A stretch of 64,000 bases of DNA from Leptidea sinapis (lineage: Eukaryota; Arthropoda; Insecta; Lepidoptera; Pieridae): assembly GCF_905404315.1 (NCBI RefSeq), contig NC_066292.1, forward strand, positions 6,014,001 through 6,078,000. Reading direction: 5' to 3'. The translations under genes were made by a program, and so were the position numbers. The notes below the pieces were generated by a model that saw only the letters and a list, made by a program, of their open reading frames with translations, was not told where the DNA came from and did not search any database. Positions 1-11,079 of the stretch are shown in pieces (position 1 is the first letter of the stretch; the number at the start of each line of letters is the position of its first letter).

Positions 1-258
1 GATCTCCTGCCATTCACGTCGACCCTATGAATTCTATTGTTTAGATATGAAGTCAGAAGATCGAGCGAAGTTCTTTTTATGCCATAGTGGTATAGCTTCC
101 TGACCAGCGTTGAATGTTGAACACAATCAATAGCCTTAGATAAATCACACGAGATGCCAAGTGCATTCTGCGATTCCTCCCAGGCATCAAAAATATTCTT
201 GATCAGCTCAACACCTGCATCCGCTGTTGAACATCCCCTAGTAAAGCCAATTCAGACA
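1..258 (-). pseudogene. LINE reverse transcriptase fragment (jockey/CR1-like), cut by window edge
   Basis: Read on the minus strand, about 82 codons stay open from position 249 to the window edge. They carry the family pattern of a jockey/CR1-group reverse transcriptase: GFTRGCSTADAG, then CDLSKAIDCVQHSTL (motif A, with the usual F of KAFD replaced by I), then HYGIKRTSLDLLTSYLNNRI. This is the fingers/palm part of the polymerase that primes reverse transcription at the chromosomal nick. A TGA stop lies just upstream of GFTRG, so the copy is broken. The rest of the palm would lie beyond the window. It cannot be assigned to families A, J or H from this part alone. Confidence 0.8.
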
Positions 259-590
259 TTTCTGTACGTCTGTTTATCATGCTGTTAATCCGCCTAGTCT
301 GTCGACTCTGACTAATGATATTTAATTAGTTGTTGATATTAATAGTATGCGCGAGATGGGCATTTTTTTCTTCCAGCCGCTGATGTGGAAGCTCACTAGA
401 ACGATAGTTCCAACCAAACCAAAAAACCCATGGAATGTAAGGTGCAGTATGACTTTGTATTGTTTAATTATATTTATTAACCTTTCGGCTGGGATATGCC
501 TTAATTTTCGATCCTCAAGCAGTCGTGCGCTATATTTTACTCTAAATAGAGCTTGTAGGCACCTGAAAGTATACTAATCATATAATATAG
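259..590. other. Possible upstream part of the LINE relic; otherwise nothing recognised
   Basis: Minus-strand sequence upstream of the reverse transcriptase fragment is probably decayed LINE, but I find no motif to prove it. The 76-codon plus-strand frame at 347-577 has no recognisable feature. Confidence 0.3.
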
Positions 591-594
591 ACAC

Positions 595-765
595 AATTTT
601 ACTCAAATAATCTTGCCCCAAACTAGGCATAGCCTGTACATACAATAATAAAATATTTAATACAAAATACTTAATTAAACTTACCATAAACAATACATAT
701 AAACATCCATGACTCGGAAACAAACATCCATATTCATCATATAAATGTTTGCACCTACCGGGATT
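595..765 (-). mobile_element. tRNA-derived SINE, truncated copy
   Basis: The minus strand reads a B-box-like GGTTCGAATCCCGGTAGG, then a body around CCGAGTCATGGATG and a stretch containing TTTGGGGCAAGATTAT. The same body occurs in the fuller SINE at 17337-17612. The A-box half of the tRNA-like head is missing upstream of position 765, so the copy is 5'-truncated and could not be transcribed from its own pol III promoter. Confidence 0.65.
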
Positions 766-1005
766 CGAACCGAACTAGACAGTTCATGGTAACCGCCGGT
801 AAAACTCTATCTTGACTCTTTCCTGCTTTCGTATTTAACTTCAATTGCAAGAGGACGTTGATTTCGTATAAAAAAAATAAGATTCGCGGAAAAAAAACTA
901 ACTTTATTTCAATTAAAATTGGAAAAAAATGTATTGCTCATGTTTTTTTATCCATTTTTTTTGCATATTTTTTTTAACAAACTCATTGATATAATCATCA
1001 CTAGT

Positions 1006-1310
1006 AGGAAGTGCCTTTGCATAGAAAGCTCGCTAGATTATGAGTACCACAACGGCACCTACTTCTGCCGTGAAGCAGTAATGTGTAAACATTACTGAAT
1101 TTTGGTCTGAAGGGCGCCGGAGCTAGTGAAATTACTGGGCAAATGAGACAACATCTTATGTCTAAAGGTGACGAGCGGAATTGTAGTGCCGCTCAGAATT
1201 TTTGGGTTTTTCAAGAATCCTGAGCGGCACTGCATTGTAATGGGTAGGGCGTATCAATTACCATCAGCTGAACGTCCTGCTCGTCTCGCCCCTTATTTTA
1301 ATTAAAAAAA
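1006..1310 (+). mobile_element. SINE-like repeat family B
   Basis: About 300 bp ending in an A-rich tail, so the plus strand is taken as sense. Family landmarks are a GATTATGRGTACCACAACGG start block, CAGTAATGTG..CATTACTG, and a perfect 12-bp stem AGTGCCGCTCAG (1185-1196) with CTGAGCGGCACT (1220-1231). The end is CGTCTCGCCCCTTATTTTAA followed by A's. There are no A/B boxes and no coding capacity, so it is probably moved in trans by a LINE. No clear target-site duplication was found. Confidence 0.8.
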
Positions 1311-1888
1311 TCTTTCAAATTCATATTCTTATAGCGTCAAATAGAATAAAGTTAAATTCGTCTCTATAAAAATTTCGTTGCAATGTATTATTACGTAAAT
1401 ACCAATATTTATAAAATACCGATTCCTTTAAAAATATCTTTTCATTTGTGATGAAGGTCATCAATAATCGCAAATGTAAATGCGCCAGTTTTTGAATGTC
1501 TAAATGAACCCCTTTCATCCGTCACCCTATTTAAAGTAATTAATCCACTTTATTTCGACACTCCATTTGAAGACCTTTCACAAAAAAAAACCGTCATTAG
1601 AAATTCTTTTGCAAAACTTTCATTAACTACTAATTATGGTTTTAAAATATGTTTTCTTGAGCATCGGTTCTCTCTAAAACTCTACTATGATAGAGAAAAA
1701 TATCAATATTTATCATTTTTACACATGATACAGTCTGTATTCCAGAATGTTTTCCAATGATTAGTCCAGAATCAATGGTATTATTGACTATCTTAATAAG
1801 AGGGCATAAAAAGGCATAAGCAAACAATATCAGTTTAGTTATTGGGATGCTTTCTGGATTACAGGCATTAGACTTAAAATGGGCCTTT
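1311..1888. other. Unassigned AT-rich sequence
   Basis: No repeat family or gene recognised. Two short minus-strand frames (1321-1518, 1642-1827) have no motif, no homologous copy in the window and AT-driven composition; I do not call them genes. Confidence 0.4.
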
Positions 1889-1889
1889 C

Positions 1890-2660
1890 TAATAAAGAAT
1901 CAGGTCGAACAGCTCTTCGGAACACTCCTCGTGATAAATGCGGTAGAAGATACACAATCAGAAGAAGAAGCGACGCGACGTCTGTACGCAATGCTAGGTG
2001 ATCTAGCTGTTCACAGAAATTAGAAGTTCAAGCTGTACTGGGGTGCGCCAGACCCCAACAGCAATACTCCATATGTGGTGGCACTGCACTTTGTACAGCG
2101 CTAGAATGTAGGCCGGCTTGAAGTATTACCGTGCTCTATTAAGGCGCCCAGCTTCCTTAAGGCTGCTAACTCAATAAATCGCCAAAATAGCGCATAATTG
2201 AAAACCTTTTCTTAACGGTTTACGTAAAGCTTTCATTTTTACTAAAAATAGATATATGTTTACAGAATATGAGAAGAAAATTCATTTTTTCTTTACATTT
2301 CAATCTGTAATAGACATTGAGAAAAAAATCACCAATCCCTAACTTTTACAATTGAAGCCATCTTAATTGTTCAATCTAGATAAAAATTGAAAGAAAAATT
2401 ATAAACTTAACATGACATAGTTTTGTTATTTTTGTAAAGAAAATTGTATTATGTTTGTAATAAATTAAAAATGCTTCTAATCCTGTATTTAAACTATGGC
2501 GAATTTATAGAGGAGAGGAAACCTAGCTCCGCTCGATTCCTCGAGGCCGTTGGCTCGGTCCCCAGCCTTAAAGAAATTTTGTCTTTGCCTTCCAGATGAC
2601 TGCGGAATTGGTCATTGCTTGAGATTTTGAGACCCAGTATACTGATAATAGGCGAGGTTT
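1890..2660 (-). pseudogene. LINE family A relic, interrupted
   Basis: Two minus-strand blocks of the same LINE ORF2 C-terminus. The upstream block (2660-2505) reads SILGLKISSNDQFRSHLEGK. The downstream block (2158-1890) carries the segment around the tract that reads MEYCSHLW in the best copy at 22585-23148, here with several breaks. Between them lie about 340 bp (2165-2504) of AT-rich sequence that other family A copies lack, so the relic was split by an insertion or rearrangement of unknown type. Non-functional. Confidence 0.7.
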
Positions 2661-2760
2661 TAAGGAAAGTGTTATGGAAGAGGGGTAATATGGCAAATTA
2701 TGTTTTTTTTTTAGTGTTACGCGTTAACTTGAGTCTTGTGGAGGTTAAATTATATATATA

Positions 2761-3127
2761 CTAGCTGACCCGACAGACGATGTGCTATAGATAATAAAAA
2801 AAATACTGTTTTATAAGAATTTGCCAATAATATTTCAAAACATCAAGAATTATTTCGTAAAAAATGCTCCCTGTTGTTATAATGAAGTTGTTTCACAGCG
2901 GAACTGTCAAAACGTGCGTCACTAAATTCTCTCATAGAAAAAATGTCCATACAAAACAAATATCGAAAATAAAAATAATTATGGGTCCCAAATCTAAATA
3001 AAAACTATCCTATCTCTTTAGTTGGACCAAACTGCACTCCATGAAGTAATCCCCACTTAAATCCGTTCATAAGTTTAGGAGTCCATCGCAGACAAACAAC
3101 GTGTCACGTAATATATATATATTAAGA
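2761..3127 (-). mobile_element. Helitron-like non-autonomous element, subfamily C
   Basis: On the minus strand the element starts TCTTAATATATATATATTAC, is preceded by A, ends GGGTCAGCTAG, and is followed by T. These are the hallmarks of rolling-circle (Helitron) ends: 5' TC, 3' CTRR, insertion between A and T, no duplication. No coding sequence. Close copies lie at 23654-24019 and 35068-35430. The Helitron call comes from the termini, not from a Rep/helicase gene, which is absent here. Confidence 0.7.
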
Positions 3128-3944
3128 TGTTGTATATGTATGAAATATATGTGTGTGTATGTATAACGAAAGCAAAAATTATAAGAAGTTATTTTTATTC
3201 AAAATATTTTATGATCGCAACTTACGTAAAATTACAACTCAGTTGTCAGTTTTGTATACATTTTCAGTTTGTAAGTACCACTCGCCGGGTACGTTCCGTA
3301 AAGTGTTTACCTTGAAACAACGGTCACTCCTATTGATCGAGGGGTGAATTTTTACTCACACTCTGATAAATGTGACGGTTTTCCATATGTAAATCAGTGT
3401 GCCCCCCCAAGTGTACTATTTGTTTTGCCGGACAGTCTGAATCTAGATTTATACGCGATACAAGCGAGATTTTAATTTGTGTTTGTCATGTAAATGTTAC
3501 ACGTCGGATTGGTGTGTTTGCTTGATTAATGGAATTGGAACTACCAATTCCATTAGTCAAGTAACAATTATTGCAGTCCCCGTGAGGTCAACATTTGATG
3601 TGAAATATAATTATGCAAAAACGTGCTGCGTCCATAATCAACAGACTTGCCAGTAGCACTAATGCACTCCTCAGCACATTGGCATTTCGACAAGACAGTT
3701 CTTTCTATAGAACGTGGAATGTGGCTTATTACCAGCATATTACCAGCTCCAAGTGGGAACACAGTTTTAAGTGAATATTTTAACTAAAAAATTATTGACT
3801 TTTTGTCAAATACTGTACTAATCTATTTTTAATTTATATGGATGATATGCCTGAAATAAATGATTTTATTATTATTATTAAAACATTATTTATTAAAAAA
3901 TTATTTTATTTGGTGCTTTAATAAACGTTTTCAAACTTAAAGTC
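3128..3944. other. Unassigned sequence with a strong short palindrome
   Basis: No gene recognised. The block holds an 18-bp inverted repeat with a 5-base loop at 3521-3561 and a short ATT-rich run near 3868-3880. The small frames at 3127-3347 and 3568-3762 have no support. Confidence 0.4.
3521..3561. repeat. Short palindrome (hairpin)
   Basis: Arms CTTGATTAATGGAATTGG (3521-3538) and CCAATTCCATTAGTCAAG (3544-3561) pair over 17 of 18 positions with loop AACTA. It is not a rho-type or pol III terminator. It may be the remnant of a fold-back element. Confidence 0.7.
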
Positions 3945-3964
3945 ATTGTTCTAAGTTCTATTTG

Positions 3965-4085
3965 CAGGGTGCTGTAGCTAGAGAAATTACTGCAGGATAT
4001 TGCGATATTTCTCAGAAGATAAGTTAAGCCATCGTATGTCTCAAGGTGATAATGTCATTTCTGTATCGCTCAGAACCTCGAGATT
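3965..4085 (+). mobile_element. SINE-like family B, decayed internal fragment
   Basis: The GCTGTAGCTAGAGAAATTAC block, a CGTATGTCTCAAGGTGA block, and the remains of the ATCGCTCAGAA..AAGAATCCTAG hairpin align with family B. Both ends are lost; the downstream Helitron-like element begins about where the hairpin ends. Confidence 0.6.
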
Positions 4086-4089
4086 TTAA

Positions 4090-4484
4090 GAATCCTAGAA
4101 AATTTGTGTGTATATCGGGTAACCAACATCCATTTTTGATACCCCTAAATGATAAGGGTCATCCAAGGCTAAATATTTTTTTAACAAATTTTTTATTTTA
4201 ATTTAATTATGATTCAACATTAAAAAATACATACAACTTCAAATTTTTACCGTCTACTATCGACACCTATTTTTTAATATTATTCTATTCCATCCACAGA
4301 TACGCAATAAAGTTGCGAGATGGCAATCGAATATGATGATTATTGTAGTACGATAAATTTTATGTACGATTTATTTGGTAGGTCTGAGAATCGTCTTCAT
4401 CTATTTTTTATATCCCAAAAATTTTAATTATTGATTTTTTTTAATTACTTTAAATGACAATACAACGTTTGCTGGGTCAGCTAG
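4090..4484 (+). mobile_element. Helitron-like element, subfamily E
   Basis: The 3' end reads TACAACGTTTGCTGGGTCAG then CTAG, followed by T, identical in plan to the element at 15542-15865. The body shares CCCCTAAATGATAAGGGT and ACATACAACTTCAAATTTT with that copy. The 5' end is not resolved because it abuts a family B fragment. Confidence 0.6.
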
Positions 4485-4749
4485 TTATTCTATAAAAAAT
4501 GGTTAATACGTCAAGTGCTGTGCATTGAGATTCTCACTTTCCTATACCGTAATTAATTTAGCCTTAGTCAGATAAACACGATGTTTTTTAGAAAGATATT
4601 TGACATTAGTAGTTATCGAGTATCCTTACCCAAGTGACGTTAAAATTGTTCAACTACGCGTAAATTATTTATTTAAAGTAATGCGCATATCTATACATAC
4701 AAATACAATTGGAGTGTCTGTTTGTAATATTGAAATAACCGTTTTTACT

Positions 4750-5008
4750 ACATGTATAATATGAATATATATACGGTACACACACAAAAATATTTTTTTT
4801 TACAATTTTTGTCAGTCTGTCTGTCTGTTTATTCCGGCTAATCTCTGAAATGGTTGGAACGATTTTGACTGGACTTTTATTGGCAGGTAGCTGATGGTAA
4901 TAAGGAGGAACTTAGGCTACAATCATTTTAGAAAAAAACTTTAAATTAGAAAAATAAAGTGTTATTTAATCATTTATACGGCAAAACTATGTTTGCTGGG
5001 TTAGCTAC
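4750..5008 (+). mobile_element. Helitron-like element, subfamily E, diverged
   Basis: Contains CTCTGAAATGGTTGGAACGA and ends GCAAAACTATGTTTGCTGGG then TTAGCTAC, followed by T. A GCAAA/TTTGC hairpin sits about 11 bases before the end, as in the other members. The terminal CTAG is changed to CTAC. The 5' boundary is approximate. Confidence 0.5.
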
Positions 5009-5377
5009 TTATAAGTATAAATATAAATTATTTATATCACAAAATACTATTTTTATCATACTTCAACACAACAATGATCGAACTAAAAAATACATAACAC
5101 ACATAAATATTACGGTATGACTTGGGAATCTGTTTACTTCATACAGTAGCTATCAACCTAAATTTTACAAATTTTATACTTCCAACTAGACTTTAAATAT
5201 ATCCGGCAAGGTTCATTAGTATAAATAGCAATTCAATAGCATAATCATTCTGGCTGGTAAAAGAATTATGGTAATTAAAGCAAGATTTACAAGCAAAGCC
5301 TGGACTTCGATAAGACGTACAAAAAAGTAAAGAAATAATTTAACTAAGCCAAATAAGATTATTCTCTAATTTTTAAC
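5009..5377. other. Unassigned AT-rich sequence
   Basis: No gene or repeat recognised. Confidence 0.4.
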
Positions 5378-5390
5378 ATACTGCAATTAA
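5378..5390. repeat. Target-site duplication, left
   Basis: ATACTGCAATTAA matches ATACTACAATTAA at 5649-5661 in 12 of 13 positions. The pair brackets the hammerhead-bearing retroposon copy 1. Confidence 0.75.
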
Positions 5391-5648
5391 GAAAATTTAT
5401 TTAAGTAGGCGTTACTTTGCGCATATCCATAATTATCCAAGTGTGTCGAGTTTTCTTTAGTGTTAATTCCGCCAATATTTGTCGACACACGTTTCGCCTA
5501 TACACGAGGCATTCTCAGGAGATGTTGACTAGCTAAACTCTGGCACGAGACTCTGGCTCTCTGCCTCGTGTAGAGGCGAAACACGTGTCGAATTGTTTAA
5601 GGACAAATATTGGCGGAATTAACACTAAAGAAAACTCGAAACATTTGG
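5391..5648 (-). mobile_element. Hammerhead-type retroposon, copy 1 (inverted-arm form)
   Basis: A 258-bp insertion between 12/13-matching direct repeats. Sense is minus: it starts CCAAATGTTTCGAG and ends GCCTACTTAAATAAATTTTC, matching the ends of copies at 35512-35700 and 44453-44758. This copy holds the core segment twice in inverted orientation, with arms near 5449-5513 and 5561-5640 sharing TTAATTCCGCCAATATTTGT and a CGCCT..ACACGAGGCA block. The hammerhead-like cores are damaged: CTGAGAA replaces CTGANGA on the minus arm, and the CTGANGA box is gone from the plus arm. It has no ORF. The layout recalls inverted terminal repeats of Penelope-like elements, which is inference. Confidence 0.75.
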
Positions 5649-5661
5649 ATACTACAATTAA
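5649..5661. repeat. Target-site duplication, right
   Basis: Partner of 5378-5390 (one mismatch). Confidence 0.75.
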
Positions 5662-6148
5662 CCATTTTCACATATACTGCAAGATAAACAAAACAAAATG
5701 CAACAAACACTTGTAACAGATTATCCGTCACACATGGTACGTTGCTTGTCCCAAAACTAAAAGCTATTCCATGAAGAATGAAGGAGAGCGTATGAATGAC
5801 GGGACCCTCGAGACGTGTCATTCATTCTGTCATGTCACACTACACAAAACGTTCCATTAGGTATCACAGTTTCCTGTGAGTACTTATCGTCTAAAAGGCT
5901 AGCGGAACAATGGCGAAGTGAAATGATCTTTGTCGTTCTCGGCTTTTATCAAAACTATCATTTCTGTTCAGATTTCATATCATATAAAGATCATGAATGT
6001 CATAATTTGTAAAGGATCAAATCTTTAAAATTAAAACTAGACAATAGCTTACATTTTGAATGCCATGAAAAGTTTGGGGAAGGCCTATGCCGAAAGGCAA
6101 GACATCCAATAATTACCGGCCGTAAATAAAGGCTTTTATTGTTTTCCC
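5662..6148. other. Unassigned sequence
   Basis: Two overlapping short frames on opposite strands (5597-5821 minus, 5815-6012 plus) show no recognisable protein feature; the first runs into the retroposon. No repeat family seen. Confidence 0.4.
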
Positions 6149-6149
6149 T

Positions 6150-6458
6150 TTTTTATGGAATAGCAGGACAGACGAGCGTACGGGTCACCTGGTGTTAAGT
6201 GATCACCGCCGCCCACATTCTCTTGCAACACCAGAGGAATCACAAGAGCGTTGCCGGCCTTTAAGGAAGGTGTACGCGCTTTTTTTGAAGGTACCCATGT
6301 CGTATCGTCCCGGAAACACCGCACAAGGAAGCTCATTCCACAGCTTTGTAGTACGTGGAAGAAAGCTCCTTGAAAACCGCACTGTGGAGGACTGCCACAC
6401 ATCCAGATGGTGGGGATGATATCCTAACTTGTGGCGTGTCGTGCGAAGGTGGAGTTTT
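6150..6458 (-). pseudogene. LINE family A 3' end
   Basis: The minus-strand frame from 6400 to 6203 is open and reads the ORF2 C-terminus: WQSSTVRFSRSFLPRTTKLW, then NELPCAVFPGRYDMGTFKK, then KGRQRSCDSSGVARECGRR and a stop. A 3'UTR of about 50 bases with GACCCGTACGCTC and a short A-run follows. The tail beyond the reverse transcriptase is typical of jockey/CR1-group LINEs. 5'-truncated, hence dead on arrival. Confidence 0.8.
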
Positions 6459-6489
6459 ATTGTAATCTTATTTTGATTCTAAAGACTTA

Positions 6490-6735
6490 TAGAGATCTAT
6501 AGAACCTGCTAATACTAAAAATTTTGCTCAGACTTAACTCACGTAAACTTTTAACTGAGTTCAAGCTTAGTATAATCTTTGATTTCGTTTTTATTGTCAT
6601 TTGACAGCTGAAATTATCCTGAGATTAAGCTAAGACCACCCAATGCAAAAGTCGAGTTCGCGTTTTATCACACTCAGCTGAGTTTTACGTATGTAAAGTC
6701 TGAGTATAGTCTAAGTCCGCTCTATAATTAAGCCT
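6490..6735. repeat. Probable MITE with imperfect terminal inverted repeats
   Basis: The left block (6526-6559, GCTCAGACTTAACTCACGTA...) and the right block (6673-6708) are imperfect inverted copies (GCTCAGACTT against ACTCAGACTT, ACGTAAACTT against ACGTAAAACT). Related ATAGA blocks extend each arm. No coding sequence. The superfamily is unknown because the duplication is not clear. Confidence 0.45.
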
Positions 6736-7499
6736 TAGATGTAGATAAAATGTTGTTATATGTAGACGGTTACTTAAGCTTGTTAGACAGAAAAAATGGT
6801 TAACAGACGGCGAGACAGAAATTACAAGTCATCGTTTAAACTTAGTGGGATCGGTACCCAATAGGTAACCAATTGGAAATTTTTAATTACTAAAACTGTT
6901 ATCCGTCAAGCCGTCTCATAATCCGCAAGTGTAAGACCGGTCAAATACTGATAGAATTAGTATCACTATACTAGCTAGAGCAATAATATAAAAAAAAATA
7001 AAAAAAAAATATTTACAAAAGTATTGGTGCGCGATACCGACTCGCACTCGCAAAATTCAAAGGTCTATTAGAGTTTATGATTGAACTTAGATATTTAGAC
7101 TTATTTAGACTCATCACATAAGCAGAGGATGGCTGTTAAAACAAATCTACCCCTATCTTGTGTAACAAACAATTATAACGGCGATATTGTACACACTGAC
7201 AGCTAGGTTCGTTAGCACGGCACGCGTCACGTGACACGGCCGACGTGACAATCTCGTGCAAAATGATATTTTTCGGCACTCGACCGAGCGGGTTGGGGAC
7301 GTCTATTTATTTGCATTGAAATTATTTTATGTCACGTCAACGCGTTTAAAATTTACATGCTTGTGACGGTTTCGTCGCTCATGTCACCGAGTTGATAAGT
7401 ATTTTATTATATTTGTGAACACACGTACATTTATTTAATTTATATCTTTTTGGGATTAGGAAAGCTAAAGATAAAAGATACGGGTTACCCGATGATATG
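6736..7499. other. Unassigned sequence
   Basis: Nothing recognised. A GC-richer patch near 7200-7320 (CACGCGTCACGTGACACGGC) is notable in this AT-rich region, but no gene is attached to it. Confidence 0.35.
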
Positions 7500-7925
7500 C
7501 GATCACAGTCTTGTAGCCATAAAACACTACAAATAAGGGATTGCTTGTAACTAATTCTAGTAGGCTTCATAATACATAATAGGTTTAAGGGTAAATGTAT
7601 ACACTTTTATAGTCCCAGCCACTGTTCAGGCATTATGCATAAATAAATTTAAATGTTTTGTGAAGAAATGGCTCTGTCGTAAATCCTACTACTCCAGAGC
7701 TATGCGAGTGATAGGACAGCCTGGGACTAGATTATAATTATTTGACAATACAATATTGTATATTTTATTAAAAAGAGCACAAAAAAAGAACGCTGGAAGA
7801 GTTTCTTGTGCCATTTCTTCTCTCTCAGAGCGCCATACGTTTCCGAAGCGGTAGTAGTATTTAGTATATTAGAAATGACATCAAAAAGAATTCTAAAGAA
7901 TCAATTTTGAGAAAATAAATGCCTT
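7500..7925 (+). pseudogene. LINE family H 3' end
   Basis: The plus strand carries the block AAATGGCTCTGTCGTAAATC (reading KWLCRKSYYS), then AGGACAGCCTGGGACTAG, then an AAAGAACGCTGG..GAGTTTCTTG motif in the 3'UTR. The same order occurs at 13985-14240 and, inverted, at 18845-19480. The coding part has multiple stops. The KFK..KKWL..KSYY pattern is the usual C-terminal end of jockey/CR1-like ORF2 proteins. A 36-bp scrap of LINE A follows at 7943-7978. Confidence 0.7.
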
Positions 7926-7979
7926 TTTATACCTTTTAACATTAGAGGAATTATAAGAGTGTTGCCGGCCTTATAAAGC

Positions 7980-10900
7980 TTAGAATAAACATTACTTATG
8001 TTCTATAACATTGGTATGTTGTAGGCACAGTGGTGAGAGTCAACGGTTACACCTATTGCACCACCGAAGCTTAATGTCAATTTAGGGATAGGGATAGCGA
8101 AAATACCGGATAGTTTTCTTGATCTCTTTGTTAAAGCCAGCTAATTGCCACTGGACCCTTCCATTGAGGATTACGTGAACAAAAAGTGTTACACAGTTAA
8201 AACCGTATAATATACATATATGTAACGCAAGGGATGGACAAACGGGTGCCAGTAATAAGCAAAATATAATATTTTTATAGCTCTATGAGTTGTGTTAAAT
8301 CGCAGTTTAATACTATTAATCAATCGTTTAAGATATTAGGTTCAAAAATATTAAGATAAGAATATATTGAAAAGGATAAAATATGTTAGGTTTCATCATA
8401 AACAATAGGATAATACAGTCCTTATTGTGCTTGACAGCATGTTTTGCAGTAAAAGTTGGCTCTGCCTGCGTTGGTCCATAATTTTTAGTTCCATGGTTTG
8501 GACATCAAGTCAAATGTGAAATTTGATATACCTACACTACTTTATGGTGTTCTGAAAATGCGTTGCACTACAATATTGGCTACAGTATTACTGAACCAAT
8601 ACGATTCAATGACTTACAGAAAACTACCGCATTCCAGAAAAACTTGCGGTTTTTACTCTCCATCTAGTGAGCTTCTTGTACTTCTGCTCCTATAAAATAC
8701 TGTACACACGCTCACACGTGTTACAATATACATAGTCTAGCGAAATATACTGTTACAGTAACATAACCGACATTTGTCAATCTGTCAATGACTGCACGTT
8801 TCATACAATTGCTAGGCTGAATGTATCTATCATATTGCTTCAGATTTCCACCTGTTTCGGTCACTTCAGAAATCTTTAGACGGTGACTTTAGTAAGGTCA
8901 ACATCAAGAGAGGACTGCCAAAACTATTTGTCACGCTTTTTTGATCCGAAGTTCCAAAGTTTCTACATTTAGGAGATCATGTCACACTTACAATATAGCA
9001 AAAAGTCATAGTAAATCATAAAAGCAAAATTGCACATGTGTACTCACTGCTATATGAAAGAAAAAATAAAAGACAAGTTTTGTATTTTCATATAAAATTT
9101 GTAGAAACTTTATCCCTTACTTATAATTATTATAATCAATGAGTTACTTAGTAGGTATCTTTGGCAGCCCTCATCAACTTTGGTTCTTACAAATTTCCAG
9201 TTTCATTTATATATTCGATACATCAATATTTTATCGGAAAGTCATTACCTTTATTATTAAGATAGCATCGGCCGTACCTACTATCAGCAGGCAATTAATC
9301 GATTAATCAATGCAATTCATATATTTCTCGCTGTTAATGGCGATGAATCGATACTGCGCTATCCAGTTGCGTACGGCCTTTAGAAAACTTCATCAATTCC
9401 TATCAACTCTATCAGTGAGACTTGCTTAATGAGCTCGTTATAAAGTTGCTAAGCGATTTAGATTCAAATGATCCAAGTTATAAGAAGACACTGGCTTATT
9501 AGTCGCTTCAATGAAGGTACGTTGACGGGTTCAGACTGGTAGCTTCTGACACCCAATTTAGTGTAGTGTTACATAATATTTGTATTTATTATAATATATA
9601 GCAGAAATAAAAAAAAAACGGGTTGAAACATAATTATATTGTCAATCCAAAAAAAAGGAAAATGCCACCTTGCCATTTTGCGTTTATCTACCCGTAAGCT
9701 GCATTTACAGGCTGGTTTTTCGATAGGTATAACATATATTTTATTCTTTTTAGAAAATAAACTGATAATATGACAAGAGATGAAAGACGAATAAATCAAA
9801 ATTTATTGATAAAAATCAAACCACACCAATTCGTTTAAATGTTTTTCTACAGTAGTATTGCAAAACAACCCAACAGATATTTTAAATTATTTGGTTTGGT
9901 GAACTTGCACATTATTGTACCAAAATCTCTCCACTGGGGATTATCATAAGGCTAAGTTATGTAATTAATGCTTCATGACTGCACGGTTTCCAATACTGTG
10001 ATTATTGTTATAATATTTAAGACGGTTTGGACATCGAATCACCATTTGCAATTATAAGCGATACTTGTTCAGTATATTAGATTGAGGCTAGTGGGAAAGG
10101 TGCTGCAAGAGATCAAGAAAAGGGAATCTTATTGGATATCTTAAGTCTTTTACACCAAAAGGCTGTTAAATCCTCCTCTAGATCATTTTTCTAAATATTG
10201 TAGTGATAGTATTTTAAATGTTTCAACATAAAAAACATTTTAAACAAGTTAATTCTTAGAAGGATGTTAACATTCTTAAGCTTATCACTTGTACCCATAG
10301 TAAACGATTCTCACGAATACGCCCGGATAGCGTTCTAATTAATTGGAGGCGACTTCTCATTCGATGACTGAGCGGGTGGTAAACTGGGGTGAGCGTAATA
10401 TGAGACCGTGGGTTTTTTGAACCTCTCTAACTCATGTGATTTCACTAAGAGCTAAAACAAAGGGTTTGGGGACAAACTAAATAAGTTCTAATGGATTATA
10501 ATTTTTTAATCATTTATATTGATATTTTTAATTTTGCAAATGCTTAGGGTGAGATTTTTCGTGCACTTGGCTTAAATTAAAGTGATGGTAAAATTGTTGT
10601 TAATTTATACTATGAACATGATATTCACACGCCTGACAACCTCGTCTGATTAGTTGCCTAAATTTATATTAAAACTCTGCCATCGCTTTTAATAAAACAA
10701 AATCATCATTTATAATTTTGGTTTTTATTTTTTTTGTTATTAGTAACAAATAAGTTTTTAGAAAGATGTCTACGATTAACAGTTTTATGTACAATTGGAT
10801 GCCGTTCAATGAAAAATAACGCAAAGCGTTCAGTTTAGCGGGCTGGATCAAATTTACATATCCATGCATGAATTATAAGAATTGAATCGCATATTCGTTT

Positions 10901-11030
10901 GCTTCCGGTGGCATAAAATATAATTCATTTACGTTGTGCTGGTTTTTTTTTTGTTATTGGAGAATCTACAGCTGAACACTTTATTGTAGATACAGTGAAC
11001 ATATTTGGAACATGTATCACTCCTAAATCT
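7980..11030. other. 3 kb of unassigned AT-rich sequence
   Basis: I see no gene, RNA or repeat family I can support. Short frames at 8498-8695, 9569-9799 and 10669-10869 lack motifs and have AT-rich, low-complexity translations. This is the longest stretch without a recognised element in the first third of the window. Confidence 0.4.
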
Positions 11031-11079
11031 CTTATGACAGGACTACTTCCAAGGTCTTGGTTTTTTATCTGGTAGTTAT

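Noticed and set aside
3105..3125. TA-rich stretch as a microsatellite
   Set aside because: It is the 5' end of a Helitron-like element and recurs in the other subfamily C copies.
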